64,000 nucleotides of DNA from Methanolobus vulcani (GCF_900100715.1 NZ_FNCA01000009.1:52236-116235), one strand, 5' to 3'. Counted from the stretch's first letter, positions 1 through 9,438 are shown. Notes: generated by a model from the sequence alone, not told the origin. Translations and numbers: made by a program.

Positions 1-735
1 GGTGCAAAGACCCAGATGTCAGGAATAATCCACGCCCTGATACTGCTTATGATATTACTTTTCCTTGGTCCTGTCGCTGCTTTCATTCCAAAGGCATACC
101 TTGCCGGAGTGCTCATCCTGGTTTCCCTAAGGATGATCAATGTAACCGAATTCAAGACCACCATGAACATTAGCAAGATGGACACTGCTGTTCTAATCGT
201 GACTTTCCTTCTCACTGTACTCACTGACCTCGTATTTGCTGTCCAGATGGGTATGTTCCTCTCGATCATACTGCTCTTCATAAGACTCACAAACGTCATC
301 GACATTCACACCATGGAGAACTACGACAAGACAAAAGGTATCAACGCCACTATCTTTGCTGACCCTTACCTTGAGAAGAACGTCTCGGTTTACACCATAA
401 ACGGTCCATTTTTCTTCGGAGCCATGAACGTGTTCGAGAGCAAGATCAACGAGCACATGACTATTAGCAAGCCTCACATAATCCTGCGTATGCGTTACGT
501 CCCCTTTATCGATACAACAGGTATCGAGCGCCTCAAAAGCTTTATCAAGGCAAGCAGGAAACAGCACCAGAGGGTATATCTTACTTCAGTACAGCCTGAG
601 GTTATGAAGAGAATGGAAAGCGACCTGGAACTGACAGAACTCATGGAAAAGCAGCACGTGCATATTTGTGACAGCACTCAGGATGCTCTGTTCTTTTTAA
701 AGAAAAAATATGGTAACAGCAACATTAAACATTAA
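1..735 (+). CDS. SulP-family anion transporter, C-terminal part (truncated by window edge)
   Basis: The frame is open from base 1, so the start lies outside the window and the visible 244 codons are the C-terminal part. They begin in the conserved GAKTQMSGIIHAL stretch of SulP transporters, followed by about three hydrophobic spans. A cytoplasmic STAS domain follows (roughly the last 130 residues), with the typical segment PFIDTTGIERLKSF. SulP proteins move sulfate, bicarbonate or other anions across the cytoplasmic membrane, and the STAS domain regulates them. The substrate cannot be read from this fragment. The next gene on the strand begins about 75 bases downstream and looks unrelated. 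Confidence 0.88.
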   Translation, partial: GAKTQMSGIIHALILLMILLFLGPVAAFIPKAYLAGVLILVSLRMINVTEFKTTMNISKMDTAVLIVTFLLTVLTDLVFAVQMGMFLSIILLFIRLTNVIDIHTMENYDKTKGINATIFADPYLEKNVSVYTINGPFFFGAMNVFESKINEHMTISKPHIILRMRYVPFIDTTGIERLKSFIKASRKQHQRVYLTSVQPEVMKRMESDLELTELMEKQHVHICDSTQDALFFLKKKYGNSNIKH

Positions 736-810
736 GTTCTGATTTCATGATCGATCTATCAGGGATAAATGATAAATCGATCTACTCTTCATTTATACAC
801 GGGGATCAAG

Positions 811-1296
811 TTGAAATTTACATGTCCTTTAATTGCAGTCAATGACCTTGAAACGTCAAAAGAATTCTACGAAAAAGTGCTGGGCCAGAAGATTGTTCTG
901 GACCTTGGATGGAATGTCACCTTTGACGGCAGCTTTGCAATCCAGCTCAATTTTGCCGACATCGTATCAGTTGATAAGAGCTCGGTCATGAAGAGATCAC
1001 ATAATTTTGAGCTCTATTTTGAGGAAGATGACTTTGATTACTTCATCGAACACCTGAGAACATTCGATGATATCGAGTATGTTCACCCACCTAAGAAACA
1101 CGACTGGCAGCAACGCGTTGTCAGAATATATGATCCTGACAAACATATCGTAGAGATCGGAGAATCAATGGCGGTCATTGCAAGACGATTTTTAGATGAA
1201 GGAAAATCCATAGAAGAAACTGCAAAACTCATTCAGCATCCCATAGATTTTATAAAAGCTGTAAGCTGTGACAGGGAAAGAAAAAAAGCAGATTAA
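811..1296 (+). CDS. VOC (glyoxalase/bleomycin-resistance-like) domain protein
   Basis: The protein has the vicinal-oxygen-chelate pattern: a beta-alpha start (LIAVNDLETSKEFYEKVLGQ), a central HNFELYFEEDDFD strand and the late segment RIYDPDKHIVEIGE. About 35 extra helical residues follow. VOC proteins bind a metal or a small molecule; the substrate is unknown here. I chose the TTG at 811, preceded by GGGGATC, because it begins directly at the fold (MKFTCPLIAVND). An in-frame ATG at 769 would add 14 residues that do not look like VOC sequence. The Fe-S protein gene starts 29 bases downstream and may be cotranscribed. Confidence 0.72.
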   Translation: MKFTCPLIAVNDLETSKEFYEKVLGQKIVLDLGWNVTFDGSFAIQLNFADIVSVDKSSVMKRSHNFELYFEEDDFDYFIEHLRTFDDIEYVHPPKKHDWQQRVVRIYDPDKHIVEIGESMAVIARRFLDEGKSIEETAKLIQHPIDFIKAVSCDRERKKAD

Positions 1297-1325
1297 CTAA
1301 TAGAATCATATTCAGAGGTATCATT

Positions 1326-2036
1326 GTGAGTATTCAGGAAGAATTGAACAGAATTGCACTGGAAAACGGAGTCCAGTATTTTGGTGTGGCAGATCTTTCA
1401 AATGCTACTGATTTCATTGTTGATCAAGGTGGTAAGAACCTGTCAGAGTATCCGTATGCTATCTCAGTCGGAATAAGAATGATGGATTCTATTGTTAACA
1501 AACTGACACATAGAAATGAGAGAGCAGCATTATTGAATTACAAGCATCATGCGTACGATGTTATCAACTCAAGACTTGACATGATAACTTCAATCCTGAG
1601 CAGCCATATTCAGGATAATGGCTATGCAGCACTTCCTATTCCTTCATCAAAAAGAATAGATGATGAAAGGATCTGTGCCCAGTTCTCCCACAAACTGGCC
1701 GCCCACCTGTCAGGACTTGGCTGGATAGGAAAAAGCTGCCTCCTGATAACCCCGGACAACGGACCAAGGGTCAGATGGGCTACAATCCTGACAGATGCAC
1801 CCCTCCAAGCTACGGGAACCAGTATGGAAAGCAGATGTGGAAACTGTAATGAATGTGTGAAGATATGTCCGGTCCAGGCTTTTACCGGAAGGAATTTTGT
1901 TGAAGGAGAAAACCGGGAAATGAGATATGATGCTAAGAAATGTGATGACCATTTCAAGGAAATGGAGAACAATGGGCAGCTAGCTGTGTGTGGATTGTGT
2001 GTTTATGTGTGTCCTCATGGGAGAAAAAAGAACTAA
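1326..2036 (+). CDS. QueG-like 4Fe-4S double-cluster protein
   Basis: This 236-residue protein resembles the epoxyqueuosine-reductase-like family of archaeal iron-sulfur proteins. The N-terminal part contains the typical AISVGIRMMDSI segment, then a GLGWIGKSCLLITPDNGPR segment. The C-terminal part carries two clusters of cysteines: CGNCNECVKICP and, after a C/D-rich stretch, CGLCVYVCPHG, enough for two 4Fe-4S clusters. True QueG is longer and has a cobalamin site; this short archaeal form may be a different oxidoreductase. Translation starts at GTG 1326. The gene lies 29 bases after the VOC gene. Confidence 0.75.
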   Translation: MSIQEELNRIALENGVQYFGVADLSNATDFIVDQGGKNLSEYPYAISVGIRMMDSIVNKLTHRNERAALLNYKHHAYDVINSRLDMITSILSSHIQDNGYAALPIPSSKRIDDERICAQFSHKLAAHLSGLGWIGKSCLLITPDNGPRVRWATILTDAPLQATGTSMESRCGNCNECVKICPVQAFTGRNFVEGENREMRYDAKKCDDHFKEMENNGQLAVCGLCVYVCPHGRKKN

Positions 2037-2384
2037 GATATTTTCTACAAAAAAGTGTAGTAATATGAAATGAATTAATAAAGTAATTTATCTTTGAAGC
2101 CACTCTAAATTCAGAATAAATAGATGCGCAAGTAAATTGCTGAGAAAAAAGAGATAAATTAGCTAAAATAATACTCATCTAAAGTATAAATGCCATATAA
2201 ACAAACTTAAAATTAAGCAGAAAATAAATTTTAACTAGCGGAGTGAAAGTATTAAAAACGGAGATAATAAATACAATTAACTTAAATTGTTACATAGATA
2301 GGATTTAAGTATAAAAATATAAACTAATTTATTTATAGTTTTATTATCAAAAATGATGTCCTATTAAAATAGAGGAGATGAAGA
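2037..2384. other. AT-rich intergenic region before the YwgA/HD pair
   Basis: No convincing gene is seen. The 348 bases are very AT-rich compared with the left neighbour. The last 60 bases hold TATA-like stretches (for example TTTATAG near 2332) and a strong ribosome binding site, GAGGAGATGAAG, directly before the ATG at 2385. The change in base composition begins here and lasts to about 4.4 kb. Confidence 0.5.
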
Positions 2385-2867
2385 ATGGCAAATGAAAAAA
2401 TATTGAGCAAAGTTTTAGACATTATTGGACTGGGGAAACCAGATATGTCGGATTTTGACAATAGGCTTCAATATCAAAAAGTTATTTATTTGCTTCAAGC
2501 TTCTGGCTTATCACTAGGTTATGGATATAATTGGTACCTAAAAGGACCATATTCATCTCCATTAGCACACACCTTATTTGCAATTGATGACAATACATTT
2601 GAAAGTAGCAAAGGCTTGGTATTTAAAAACAACGAAGTTATTGAGGAGAAGCTTGAAGCTTTCAAAAAGAAGTTGGGTGAAGATATTAAAGACGTCAACT
2701 ACTTAGAAATATTGGCATCCTTACATTACATTAATAAAGCAAATTTTGCTGGAAATGGAAAAGGAAAGGAACTTACCGAGAAATTATTTCAAGTTAAGCC
2801 TTACTTAAAAGAAGCTGACCCAATTCTTATTGAAAAAGCATTAAATAATTTGAAAGATTACAATTAG
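2385..2867 (+). CDS. YwgA-like protein, partner of the HD-domain gene
   Basis: The 160-residue protein is soluble and helical. The segment RLQYQKVIYLLQASG followed by YNWYLKGPYSSPLA is the pattern of the YwgA and Panacea-like group: a short helix that begins with a KxQK-type motif, then a GPYS turn. No catalytic site is visible. It has a good ribosome binding site and ends five bases before the HD gene, so the two are translationally linked. In Bacillus the homologues ywfO (HD) and ywgA are also neighbours (from memory), which supports a common job. The function is unknown; an inhibitor or specificity role for the HD enzyme is inference. Confidence 0.6.
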   Translation: MANEKILSKVLDIIGLGKPDMSDFDNRLQYQKVIYLLQASGLSLGYGYNWYLKGPYSSPLAHTLFAIDDNTFESSKGLVFKNNEVIEEKLEAFKKKLGEDIKDVNYLEILASLHYINKANFAGNGKGKELTEKLFQVKPYLKEADPILIEKALNNLKDYN

Positions 2868-2872
2868 AATTA

Positions 2873-4381
2873 ATGACGCCTGATGACATTGACTTTAGAA
2901 GGGAAATTTATGACAATGTCCATGGGTTTATAAAAATTACAGAATTAGAGAATAAAGTCATTGATTCACCTTTTTTTCAACGTTTACGTAACATTAGGCA
3001 ATTGGGATTATTAGATTATGTTTTCCCTGGTGCTTTACATAATAGATTTAATCATTCAATTGGTGTCATGCACGTAGCTGACAAAATGATTGTAAGCCTT
3101 CAAGAAAAAAATAAAGTATTTTCTGGCCAACGCAAATTGATTAGAATGGCTGCACTCTTGCATGATATAGGTCATTATCCATTGTCGCATCTTATAGAAA
3201 GTGAAGTCAAAAGTGACACTAAATCAAAATACAAACCACGAGATATTTCAATTGAAATTGACAACGGTATTGAAGATAATTCTTTATCGGAACAGAGTTT
3301 AGAAAATAAAGTTCATAACTTAAACTATGAACTACATCCCAGTAGAAATGATTCACTTGACTTTGCTCATCATGAAAGAATTACTGGAATCGTTATTCAT
3401 TGCACCGAGATATATGATATTCTTAAAGAGGAATTTGATGATAACGAAATACGAGCTATATGTCAAATTATAGCTGGAACTTATTCCGGTCCAGAATCAC
3501 TTATAATTCACTCTGAATTAGACGCCGATAGATTTGACTACTTATTGCGTGATTCAAACCATACAGGCGTTAAATATGGATTATTTGATTCAGAACAAAT
3601 AATAAGAAACTTAGACTATGATGAAGAAGATAATCTTTTAGTTGTAAACGAAAAAGGACAAAAAGCCGTTGAGCATTATTTATTATCAAAATACTTTTTT
3701 TATAGCACTGTTATTTTTCATAAAGCAACTGTCGGTTTCGAATTAATGGTAAAAAAAGCATACAAAGGATTACTTGAAAGAGGGCATGCTGTTTCATACC
3801 TTGACCTAATTAATATGTTCCAAGATGAAAGTTCTACATCTACTATAAATTATCTTGATTTTACGGATTCATGGTTTTTCAACACTTTAAAAGATATAGA
3901 AAAACAGAAATTGGATTATGATAAAAATAAAGATTACGAAATTCAAGAAGATGTTTTTCTCATATTTGTTAGTAATATCTTAAATAGAGTACCGTTAACG
4001 TTAGCACATGAAGAACAAAAAATGGTGAGAAAGGGAGAAAATTTTACTCCCCGCTTTGTTGATGATATTATCCAAAACCATATAATTGAAAAGACAGGAA
4101 TTGAAGAGAGATGGTATATTCCTTTTGAGATACCAATTTCAATAACTAATGTTGAACCTTATAAAAGTTTACGTGATAGTTGGTATTCTTCTGAAGATAA
4201 AGAAGAGACAATTAAAATTAAGAAAAAACATGAAAATGGATATAAATATCTGATTGAAGATGAAGCTTCAATTATTCATGTGTTAAGTGAACAAAAATTA
4301 AAGATATGCAGAGTGTATACAAAAAATAAAGAATATGCAGCAAAAATAAGTGAAATTCTCGACAAAAAACCTTGCAGCTGA
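2873..4381 (+). CDS. SAMHD1/YwfO-like HD-domain phosphohydrolase
   Basis: The 502-residue protein carries the full HD-hydrolase signature of the dNTP triphosphohydrolase branch: FQRLRNIRQLG, then HNRFNHSIGVMHVA (first His), LLHDIGHYPLSH (the HD pair), and SELDADRFDYLLRDS with the last Asp and the substrate-pocket residues, followed by TGVKYG. This group, which includes human SAMHD1 and Bacillus YwfO, hydrolyses dNTPs to nucleoside and triphosphate. The insertion after HYPLSH (about residues 110-160) is charged and variable. The gene follows the YwgA-like gene after five bases and has the same AT-rich codon use, unlike the flanking genes, which suggests transfer as a unit. A role in dNTP control or phage defence is inference. 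Confidence 0.82.
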   Translation: MTPDDIDFRREIYDNVHGFIKITELENKVIDSPFFQRLRNIRQLGLLDYVFPGALHNRFNHSIGVMHVADKMIVSLQEKNKVFSGQRKLIRMAALLHDIGHYPLSHLIESEVKSDTKSKYKPRDISIEIDNGIEDNSLSEQSLENKVHNLNYELHPSRNDSLDFAHHERITGIVIHCTEIYDILKEEFDDNEIRAICQIIAGTYSGPESLIIHSELDADRFDYLLRDSNHTGVKYGLFDSEQIIRNLDYDEEDNLLVVNEKGQKAVEHYLLSKYFFYSTVIFHKATVGFELMVKKAYKGLLERGHAVSYLDLINMFQDESSTSTINYLDFTDSWFFNTLKDIEKQKLDYDKNKDYEIQEDVFLIFVSNILNRVPLTLAHEEQKMVRKGENFTPRFVDDIIQNHIIEKTGIEERWYIPFEIPISITNVEPYKSLRDSWYSSEDKEETIKIKKKHENGYKYLIEDEASIIHVLSEQKLKICRVYTKNKEYAAKISEILDKKPCS

Positions 4382-4499
4382 TATTCTTTTAATTGTAAAA
4401 TAAATTATTTACAACTTCATCATCATCCCATACCCATAATCTCCAGATGGCTTTATGAAAATATACACTCAGCCGTACGCAAAGAGAAATAAAAATTGT

Positions 4500-4612
4500 C
4501 TCTGTAGAAATCTTTGAAATTCATATTCACGGAACTACAATTATCTATATTGGTGTACGAACAGATACTTGTTTAACTCGCCAATATTGATCTCATCAGA
4601 ATTTCTACAGAG
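4500..4612. repeat. Nested inverted repeat (possible structured RNA or MITE remnant)
   Basis: CTCTGTAGAAAT (4500-4511) is matched exactly by its reverse complement at 4601-4612. Inside it, ATATTGGTG (4547-4555) pairs with CGCCAATAT (4579-4587), allowing one G-U pair. The element would fold into a long two-level hairpin of 113 nt. No gene lies in the surrounding 372-base gap (4382-4753). It is too long for a simple terminator of the HD gene. It could be a small RNA, or the remains of a miniature inverted-repeat element. Confidence 0.5.
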
Positions 4613-4753
4613 GCGAGTAGTTACATGTTAGTTTTTGATTAAAGAGAATAAAGCGCTTTCCCTTGTTAATTTTTAGTAACCTGCATTTTAATTAGATTCT
4701 AAAGGTTAGATGAATATTAAAACCAGATAGATAATAGACACTCAAACTTCCAA

Positions 4754-6136
4754 TTAATCCCACTTAACAAAACTCCTTTTCAACACAAACAAGGACACAG
4801 GTATCAGCAACACCGACAAAAGCACCAGATGGAAGTGTAGCTGAGCAAGGAAAATCATTCCCATAACCACAGGACCGATAGCCAGCACATAGCTTGCAAA
4901 TGTACCGGCGTTATATAGTGAAAATGTTGTGTTAAGACCGGTCAGGTAAACAGTCACCGAAACAACATACATTGAAACTGCAACGAACAGCAGGATGATG
5001 TGAACAATATCGATCAATCTGCCCGCATAGATGGTAGCTGCCACAACCACCAGAAAAGGAAACACATTCAGCAGTGAATAACTGTTGAGCTTGCTTCTAA
5101 GAACATCAGCAACCGTTAGAGGAAGGAAAGAGTACGAGCTGAACATGTCAAACTCAACCAGCCAGTTGTACATGGAAGACGCCATCATGCCTACAACCAC
5201 TGTAAAAACCACAAGTGTGTCCAGCCCTGGTACAGCTTTAAGCAACTGAGGCAGGAACAGCCATACAAGCAAAACAGGCACAAGGAATGAGAATACTATT
5301 TTTCCGGCACCTCCTTCACTGCGGCTGAAATCAAGATAATCCTTTGTCATAAAATGAGAGTAACCATAGAAATCCAGTTTGTCAGAAATTTCACTGAACC
5401 TGTTCCTGTAATGTTTCTGAGATTGCGGATAATCCACTTTCAGGAAAATCAGTGATATTATAGATGGTACTAGAACAAGAACAATACAGGTAATCAGAAC
5501 TTTCAGGGAAGGCTCAGTATATAGAACAAAGGAAGGAAGCCTGTAGAATACATCAAACTCGAGTCCCTGGAAGAAAATCAGGAACAATACTGGAATCAAT
5601 AGTAGCAGGAAAAGAGCCTTCTTGCCAAGATTAGCATAGATTGTGGATAGTAAGAATACAAACGATAGACCGATGCAGAATGAAAAGAACAGTGTCAACA
5701 GCAATAGGAAGAATGAATAATGCATGTCAATTATGATGGCTCCTGCCACAAATCCCACTGTGAACGGCAGCACATACAAGAAGAAATAATAGATAACATC
5801 CTTGACAATGAAATTAGCAAAAATGGTTCTCTCAGATATCGGAAGTGTCCTTGAAGAATAGGCTAGCAGACTTGCCTGTCCGAATCTCCTGTTCATAACT
5901 TCCCTGCCTAGCAGACCGAAACCTCCAACCATTGAACCCATGAAAAGCAACAGGTAATGTATTCCCAGCAGCACATCGGTCTGGCTAATTATCCTCCAGA
6001 ATATTATCATGGAAAGTGAGAGTAACATGGAAGCGGCTGCAATCACAGCCGGAAATAGGGCAAAGCCTCTATCCCCGAAGAATGCGGAATGCATCCTCCA
6101 TTCTTCCTTCATCATGCTCCTGAACAGCTCGAACAT
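4754..6136 (-). CDS. ABC-2-type transporter permease
   Basis: This is a polytopic membrane protein of about 460 residues with roughly ten to twelve hydrophobic spans and a cytoplasmic loop after about residue 230. It is the membrane half of an exporter whose ATPase is the gene directly upstream. A GTG start is possible at 6145. The ATG at 6136 is better because GAGGTG sits six bases before it. The ATPase stop is at 6147, so the two genes are coupled. The substrate is unknown. Confidence 0.82.
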   Translation of the reverse strand: MFELFRSMMKEEWRMHSAFFGDRGFALFPAVIAAASMLLSLSMIIFWRIISQTDVLLGIHYLLLFMGSMVGGFGLLGREVMNRRFGQASLLAYSSRTLPISERTIFANFIVKDVIYYFFLYVLPFTVGFVAGAIIIDMHYSFFLLLLTLFFSFCIGLSFVFLLSTIYANLGKKALFLLLLIPVLFLIFFQGLEFDVFYRLPSFVLYTEPSLKVLITCIVLVLVPSIISLIFLKVDYPQSQKHYRNRFSEISDKLDFYGYSHFMTKDYLDFSRSEGGAGKIVFSFLVPVLLVWLFLPQLLKAVPGLDTLVVFTVVVGMMASSMYNWLVEFDMFSSYSFLPLTVADVLRSKLNSYSLLNVFPFLVVVAATIYAGRLIDIVHIILLFVAVSMYVVSVTVYLTGLNTTFSLYNAGTFASYVLAIGPVVMGMIFLAQLHFHLVLLSVLLIPVSLFVLKRSFVKWD

Positions 6137-6146
6137 TACCGGCACC

Positions 6147-6863
6147 TCAGTTCACAAGTTCAAGGAAGAAATCTTCAAGCGGCCTGTCACCAATCGCAGG
6201 GTCGTCCATATTTCCTGAGAAAACCAGCTTTCCCTTGTAGATTATACCCATACTGCTGCATATTTCCCTGGCAATTTCCAGAATGTGGGTCGATATAAAA
6301 ACCGTGCCTCCCTTGCTCACATAGTCCCTTAGATAATCCTTGACCTTGCGCTGCATCAACGGATCGAGATTAATAAGAGGTTCATCGATTATCACAAGTT
6401 CAGGCTCGTGCAGAAAAGCCTGTGCAAGCATCAGTTTTTGTCTTGTTCCTCTGGAAAGATCTTTGCAGAGAATGTCTTTCTGGCCTGCAAAATCAAGATA
6501 TGTGAACCACCATTCACATTTATCTTCAAAAGCTTCAAGCTTTCTTATTTTTGCAACAAAATGCAGGTATTCTTCAGCCGTAAGGAAACTTGGTGGTGTT
6601 TCCTGCTCAGGAATGATACCAGTAAGCTCTTTTACTCTCAAAGGATTGGCAAGCACATCGACTCCAAGCACTGAAACCTCACCTTCAGTAGGCTTAATCT
6701 GACCGGTGAGCATTTTTATCATTGTTGTTTTGCCTGAACCATTCGGACCCAGAAGGCCAAATAGTTCACCTTTTTTGACTTCAAGGTCAACGGCATCCAC
6801 AGCTTTTGTATCACCGAAATTCTTTGAGAGATTCTTTACGGTTATCAAGGTATCTACCTGCAA
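6147..6863 (-). CDS. ABC transporter ATP-binding protein
   Basis: The 238-residue protein has all ABC ATPase motifs: Walker A LLGPNGSGKTT, a Q-loop region around IIPEQE, a signature-like LSRGTRQKL, Walker B LVIIDEPLINLDP and the switch His in FISTHILE. The signature has R in place of the usual S/G residue, as in many ABC-2 exporters. It energises the permease encoded just downstream. A 90-base gap separates its start from the divergent-side neighbour, which ends at 6952. Confidence 0.9.
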   Translation of the reverse strand: MQVDTLITVKNLSKNFGDTKAVDAVDLEVKKGELFGLLGPNGSGKTTMIKMLTGQIKPTEGEVSVLGVDVLANPLRVKELTGIIPEQETPPSFLTAEEYLHFVAKIRKLEAFEDKCEWWFTYLDFAGQKDILCKDLSRGTRQKLMLAQAFLHEPELVIIDEPLINLDPLMQRKVKDYLRDYVSKGGTVFISTHILEIAREICSSMGIIYKGKLVFSGNMDDPAIGDRPLEDFFLELVN

Positions 6864-6951
6864 GTATTGGGTTGGTTTTCTGTTAACCTATAATTATAGT
6901 TTTGAAAAGTATAAATAAGTAAAGAAAAGAAAAAGTTCTCAAAAGAGAACT

Positions 6952-8157
6952 TCAGCAACTGTCGTCAGCAAATAACTGCTTTGCAAAAGCAATTCTTTCT
7001 CCAAGACCCGGACCTTCAAACTCCTCTGCAACCTTCTCAAGCGTGTCAGGTATCGGAATATGCTGAGGACATGCATCCAGGCACTGGCCACATTGCACAC
7101 ACTGTGAAGCAAAGTTTGTCTCGGCACCTCTGAGAATTCCACCCATTTTCGCAGCATACATCATCTTAAGTCTGTCCTCGCCACCAAACATGTGCAAGTT
7201 GTTGTAGACCTCAAAACATGCAGGGATATCGACTTCTTCAGGACATGGCATACAATATCTGCATGCGGTACAGTTGATCTTCATAAGCTCACCGTACTTC
7301 TCTGCGGCCCTTTCCACAAGTTGCAGCTCTTTTTCGGTCAATGAGTTTGGAAGACCATCATCTGCAACCTTCAGATTCTCTTGAACGTGTTCCGGTGCAC
7401 TCATACCTGAAAGCACAACTGTAACTTCCGGATGATTCCATACCCACCGCAGAGCCCATTCAACCGGACTGCGTTTCACATCAGCCTCATTCCATATATC
7501 CAGAATCTCCTTTGGAACAGGATCCGCAAGATTTCCACCACGCAAAGGTTCCATTATCACAACAGCAAGACCTTTGGAAGCGGCATATTCCAGACCTGCT
7601 GTTCCTGCCTGGACGTTGGTATCCAGGAAATTGTACTGTATCTGGCAGAAATCCCAGTCGTAGGCATCGATTATAGGTGCAAAGTCCTCCGGGTCACCAT
7701 GATAGGAAAAACCGGCATTGATTATGCGACCATCTGCCTTTGCTTTGTCAAGGAATTCAAGCACACCTATTTCCTTAATTGTTTTCCAGCTACTGCCTAC
7801 AAGACTGTGTACAAGATAGTAATCGATATGATCAGTATTGAGTTTCTCAAGCTGTGCGTTGAGGAACTTATCCATATCCTCCAGCCTTTTAACCATCCAC
7901 TGAGGTAATTTTGTAGCGAGCTTTACCTTTCCCCTGTATCCGTCTGCAAGAGCATCGGCAAGGAAAGTCTCACTTTCTCCCATGTGATAAGGCCATGCAG
8001 TGTCAACATAGTTCACGCCATTGTCTATGCATGTGCGAACCATATCAGTTGCCGTCTTGTCATCTATACTTCCATCTTCTTTCACCGGCAGGCGCATGGC
8101 GCCAAAACCCAGTATTGAAAGCTCATCACCGTTCTTTGGATTTTTCCTGTATAACAT
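6952..8157 (-). CDS. Aldo/keto reductase with C-terminal 4Fe-4S domain
   Basis: The N-terminal 280 residues form an aldo/keto reductase barrel. It starts with LSILGFGAMRLP, contains YVDTAWPYHMGESE (catalytic Asp and Tyr), and later SGMSAPEHVQENL. The C-terminal 100 residues form a ferredoxin-like domain with CTACRYCMPC and CVQCGQCLDACP. This is the 'predicted oxidoreductase of the aldo/keto reductase family' found widely in anaerobes. The substrate and electron partner are unknown. The length, 401 residues, is normal. It stands alone and diverges from the methyltransferase gene at 8269. Confidence 0.85.
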   Translation of the reverse strand: MLYRKNPKNGDELSILGFGAMRLPVKEDGSIDDKTATDMVRTCIDNGVNYVDTAWPYHMGESETFLADALADGYRGKVKLATKLPQWMVKRLEDMDKFLNAQLEKLNTDHIDYYLVHSLVGSSWKTIKEIGVLEFLDKAKADGRIINAGFSYHGDPEDFAPIIDAYDWDFCQIQYNFLDTNVQAGTAGLEYAASKGLAVVIMEPLRGGNLADPVPKEILDIWNEADVKRSPVEWALRWVWNHPEVTVVLSGMSAPEHVQENLKVADDGLPNSLTEKELQLVERAAEKYGELMKINCTACRYCMPCPEEVDIPACFEVYNNLHMFGGEDRLKMMYAAKMGGILRGAETNFASQCVQCGQCLDACPQHIPIPDTLEKVAEEFEGPGLGERIAFAKQLFADDSC

Positions 8158-8268
8158 CCTTTTATGCTCCGTTTAAGGTATCTAAGTGACTAATCAGTCA
8201 TTAAACTCTAAGATTACTTAAAGGCTCTGCAAAGGAAATATAAATAATAAAAAAGTCCATTTTCCTAT

Positions 8269-8970
8269 ATGCCTTCTAACCAAGATCGCGAAAACAAAAC
8301 TCCTCATCTTCCAGAGGATTATGATGCTAAGATATCTACCGTTCTCCCTTATTACAGATCATTTCATGAAGAGACCATAAATCTTGTCAGATCACTCCCG
8401 AAACCACCAAAAGTATGGATGGATACAGGATGTGGAACCGGGACATTTATCGCAAAAGCGATTGAACATTTCCCTGATACAAAGTTCCTCATGCTCGACC
8501 CTTCAGAAGGAATGCTAAAGCAAACAAGGGAAAAACTCTCATCATGTTCCTGTGACAGAGTTAAAATTCTCGAAGCTTCCGCAACCCAGGATTTCACTCA
8601 GGAACTCAGTGAACAAACAGACGTAATTACGGCAATCCAGTGTCATCACTACCTTGATATGGAAAACAGAAAAAAAGCGGTTGCAAAATGCTATGAACTG
8701 CTCAAAGATGGCGGATTTTTCATCACATTCGAGAACATCAGCCCACTTACAAAAGAAGGTATCAGCGTTGGTAAAAGATACTGGGCGGATTTTCAGAGAG
8801 TCCACAAAAGAACTGAGGAAGAAATAGAGATTCACCTGGAACGTTTTGGTACTGAATACTTCCCCATTACAGTTGAGGAACATCTCAAACTGCTTAGGGA
8901 AACAGGATTCAGGACCGTGGAACTTTTCTGGTACTCTTACATGCAGGCTGGTTTTTATTGTATAAAGTAA
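8269..8970 (+). CDS. Class I SAM-dependent methyltransferase
   Basis: The 233-residue protein contains the SAM-binding motif I (VWMDTGCGTGTFIAKA), motif II acidic end (FLMLDPSEGM) and a motif III-like stretch (DVITAIQCHHYLDM). The rest of the fold is Rossmann-like. No substrate domain can be recognised. The gene converges with the PsiE-like gene, which ends 13 bases after it. A TATA-like stretch (ATATAAATAATAAAA) lies about 30 bases before the ATG. Confidence 0.82.
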   Translation: MPSNQDRENKTPHLPEDYDAKISTVLPYYRSFHEETINLVRSLPKPPKVWMDTGCGTGTFIAKAIEHFPDTKFLMLDPSEGMLKQTREKLSSCSCDRVKILEASATQDFTQELSEQTDVITAIQCHHYLDMENRKKAVAKCYELLKDGGFFITFENISPLTKEGISVGKRYWADFQRVHKRTEEEIEIHLERFGTEYFPITVEEHLKLLRETGFRTVELFWYSYMQAGFYCIK

Positions 8971-8982
8971 AAAAGTAGTATT

Positions 8983-9438
8983 TTACTTTAATTCGCTTTC
9001 TGCTTCTGGTACCAATACAGAACTCTTATATTCAACAGGGGTGAACTTTACGGCAATCGCACGAACAATACCCAAAACCAGAAGCAATGCTGCAAACGCA
9101 AGTAAGGTCTCTGTTTCAAATTCATGGCCGTAGATCAGTACAGTGATTTCACGCATGACTATCAATATGGTTGCGTCGGTCACATATGTAAGCCTGATCC
9201 TTTCATGTACCTGATAATCTGCAAAAGCCTTGAAAAAATCAATAAGCACAAAGATTGTCAGTACACTGTACACTACCTGACTGAAACCTCCTTTTTTCAG
9301 CCATACCAGTCCTATATTCTGGAAAACATTGAACATTCCTACAATTATTGCCAGCAGAAGTATGTAAAGGACAATTACCGTAACCAGATGAATGATCTTC
9401 CTGAATATTTTTTCATGCGATAACATATTATAGTTCAT
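8983..9438 (-). CDS. PsiE-like membrane protein
   Basis: This 151-residue protein has four predicted membrane spans and matches the PsiE pattern: a long first span, FADYQVHERIRLTYVTDATILIVMRE in the middle, and LLAFAALLLVLGIVRAIAVKF at the end. PsiE proteins are induced by phosphate starvation in enteric bacteria, but their action is unknown. No phosphate genes are nearby. Confidence 0.75.
   Translation of the reverse strand: MNYNMLSHEKIFRKIIHLVTVIVLYILLLAIIVGMFNVFQNIGLVWLKKGGFSQVVYSVLTIFVLIDFFKAFADYQVHERIRLTYVTDATILIVMREITVLIYGHEFETETLLAFAALLLVLGIVRAIAVKFTPVEYKSSVLVPEAESELK

Noticed and set aside
193..567. Minus-strand frame of 124 codons across the SulP C-terminus
   Set aside because: It lies fully inside the STAS-containing gene and has unnatural composition; it is a shadow of the real frame.
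7432..7908. Plus-strand frame of 158 codons inside the aldo/keto reductase gene
   Set aside because: The minus-strand gene has clear family motifs over the whole stretch; the plus frame has no ribosome binding site or recognisable sequence.
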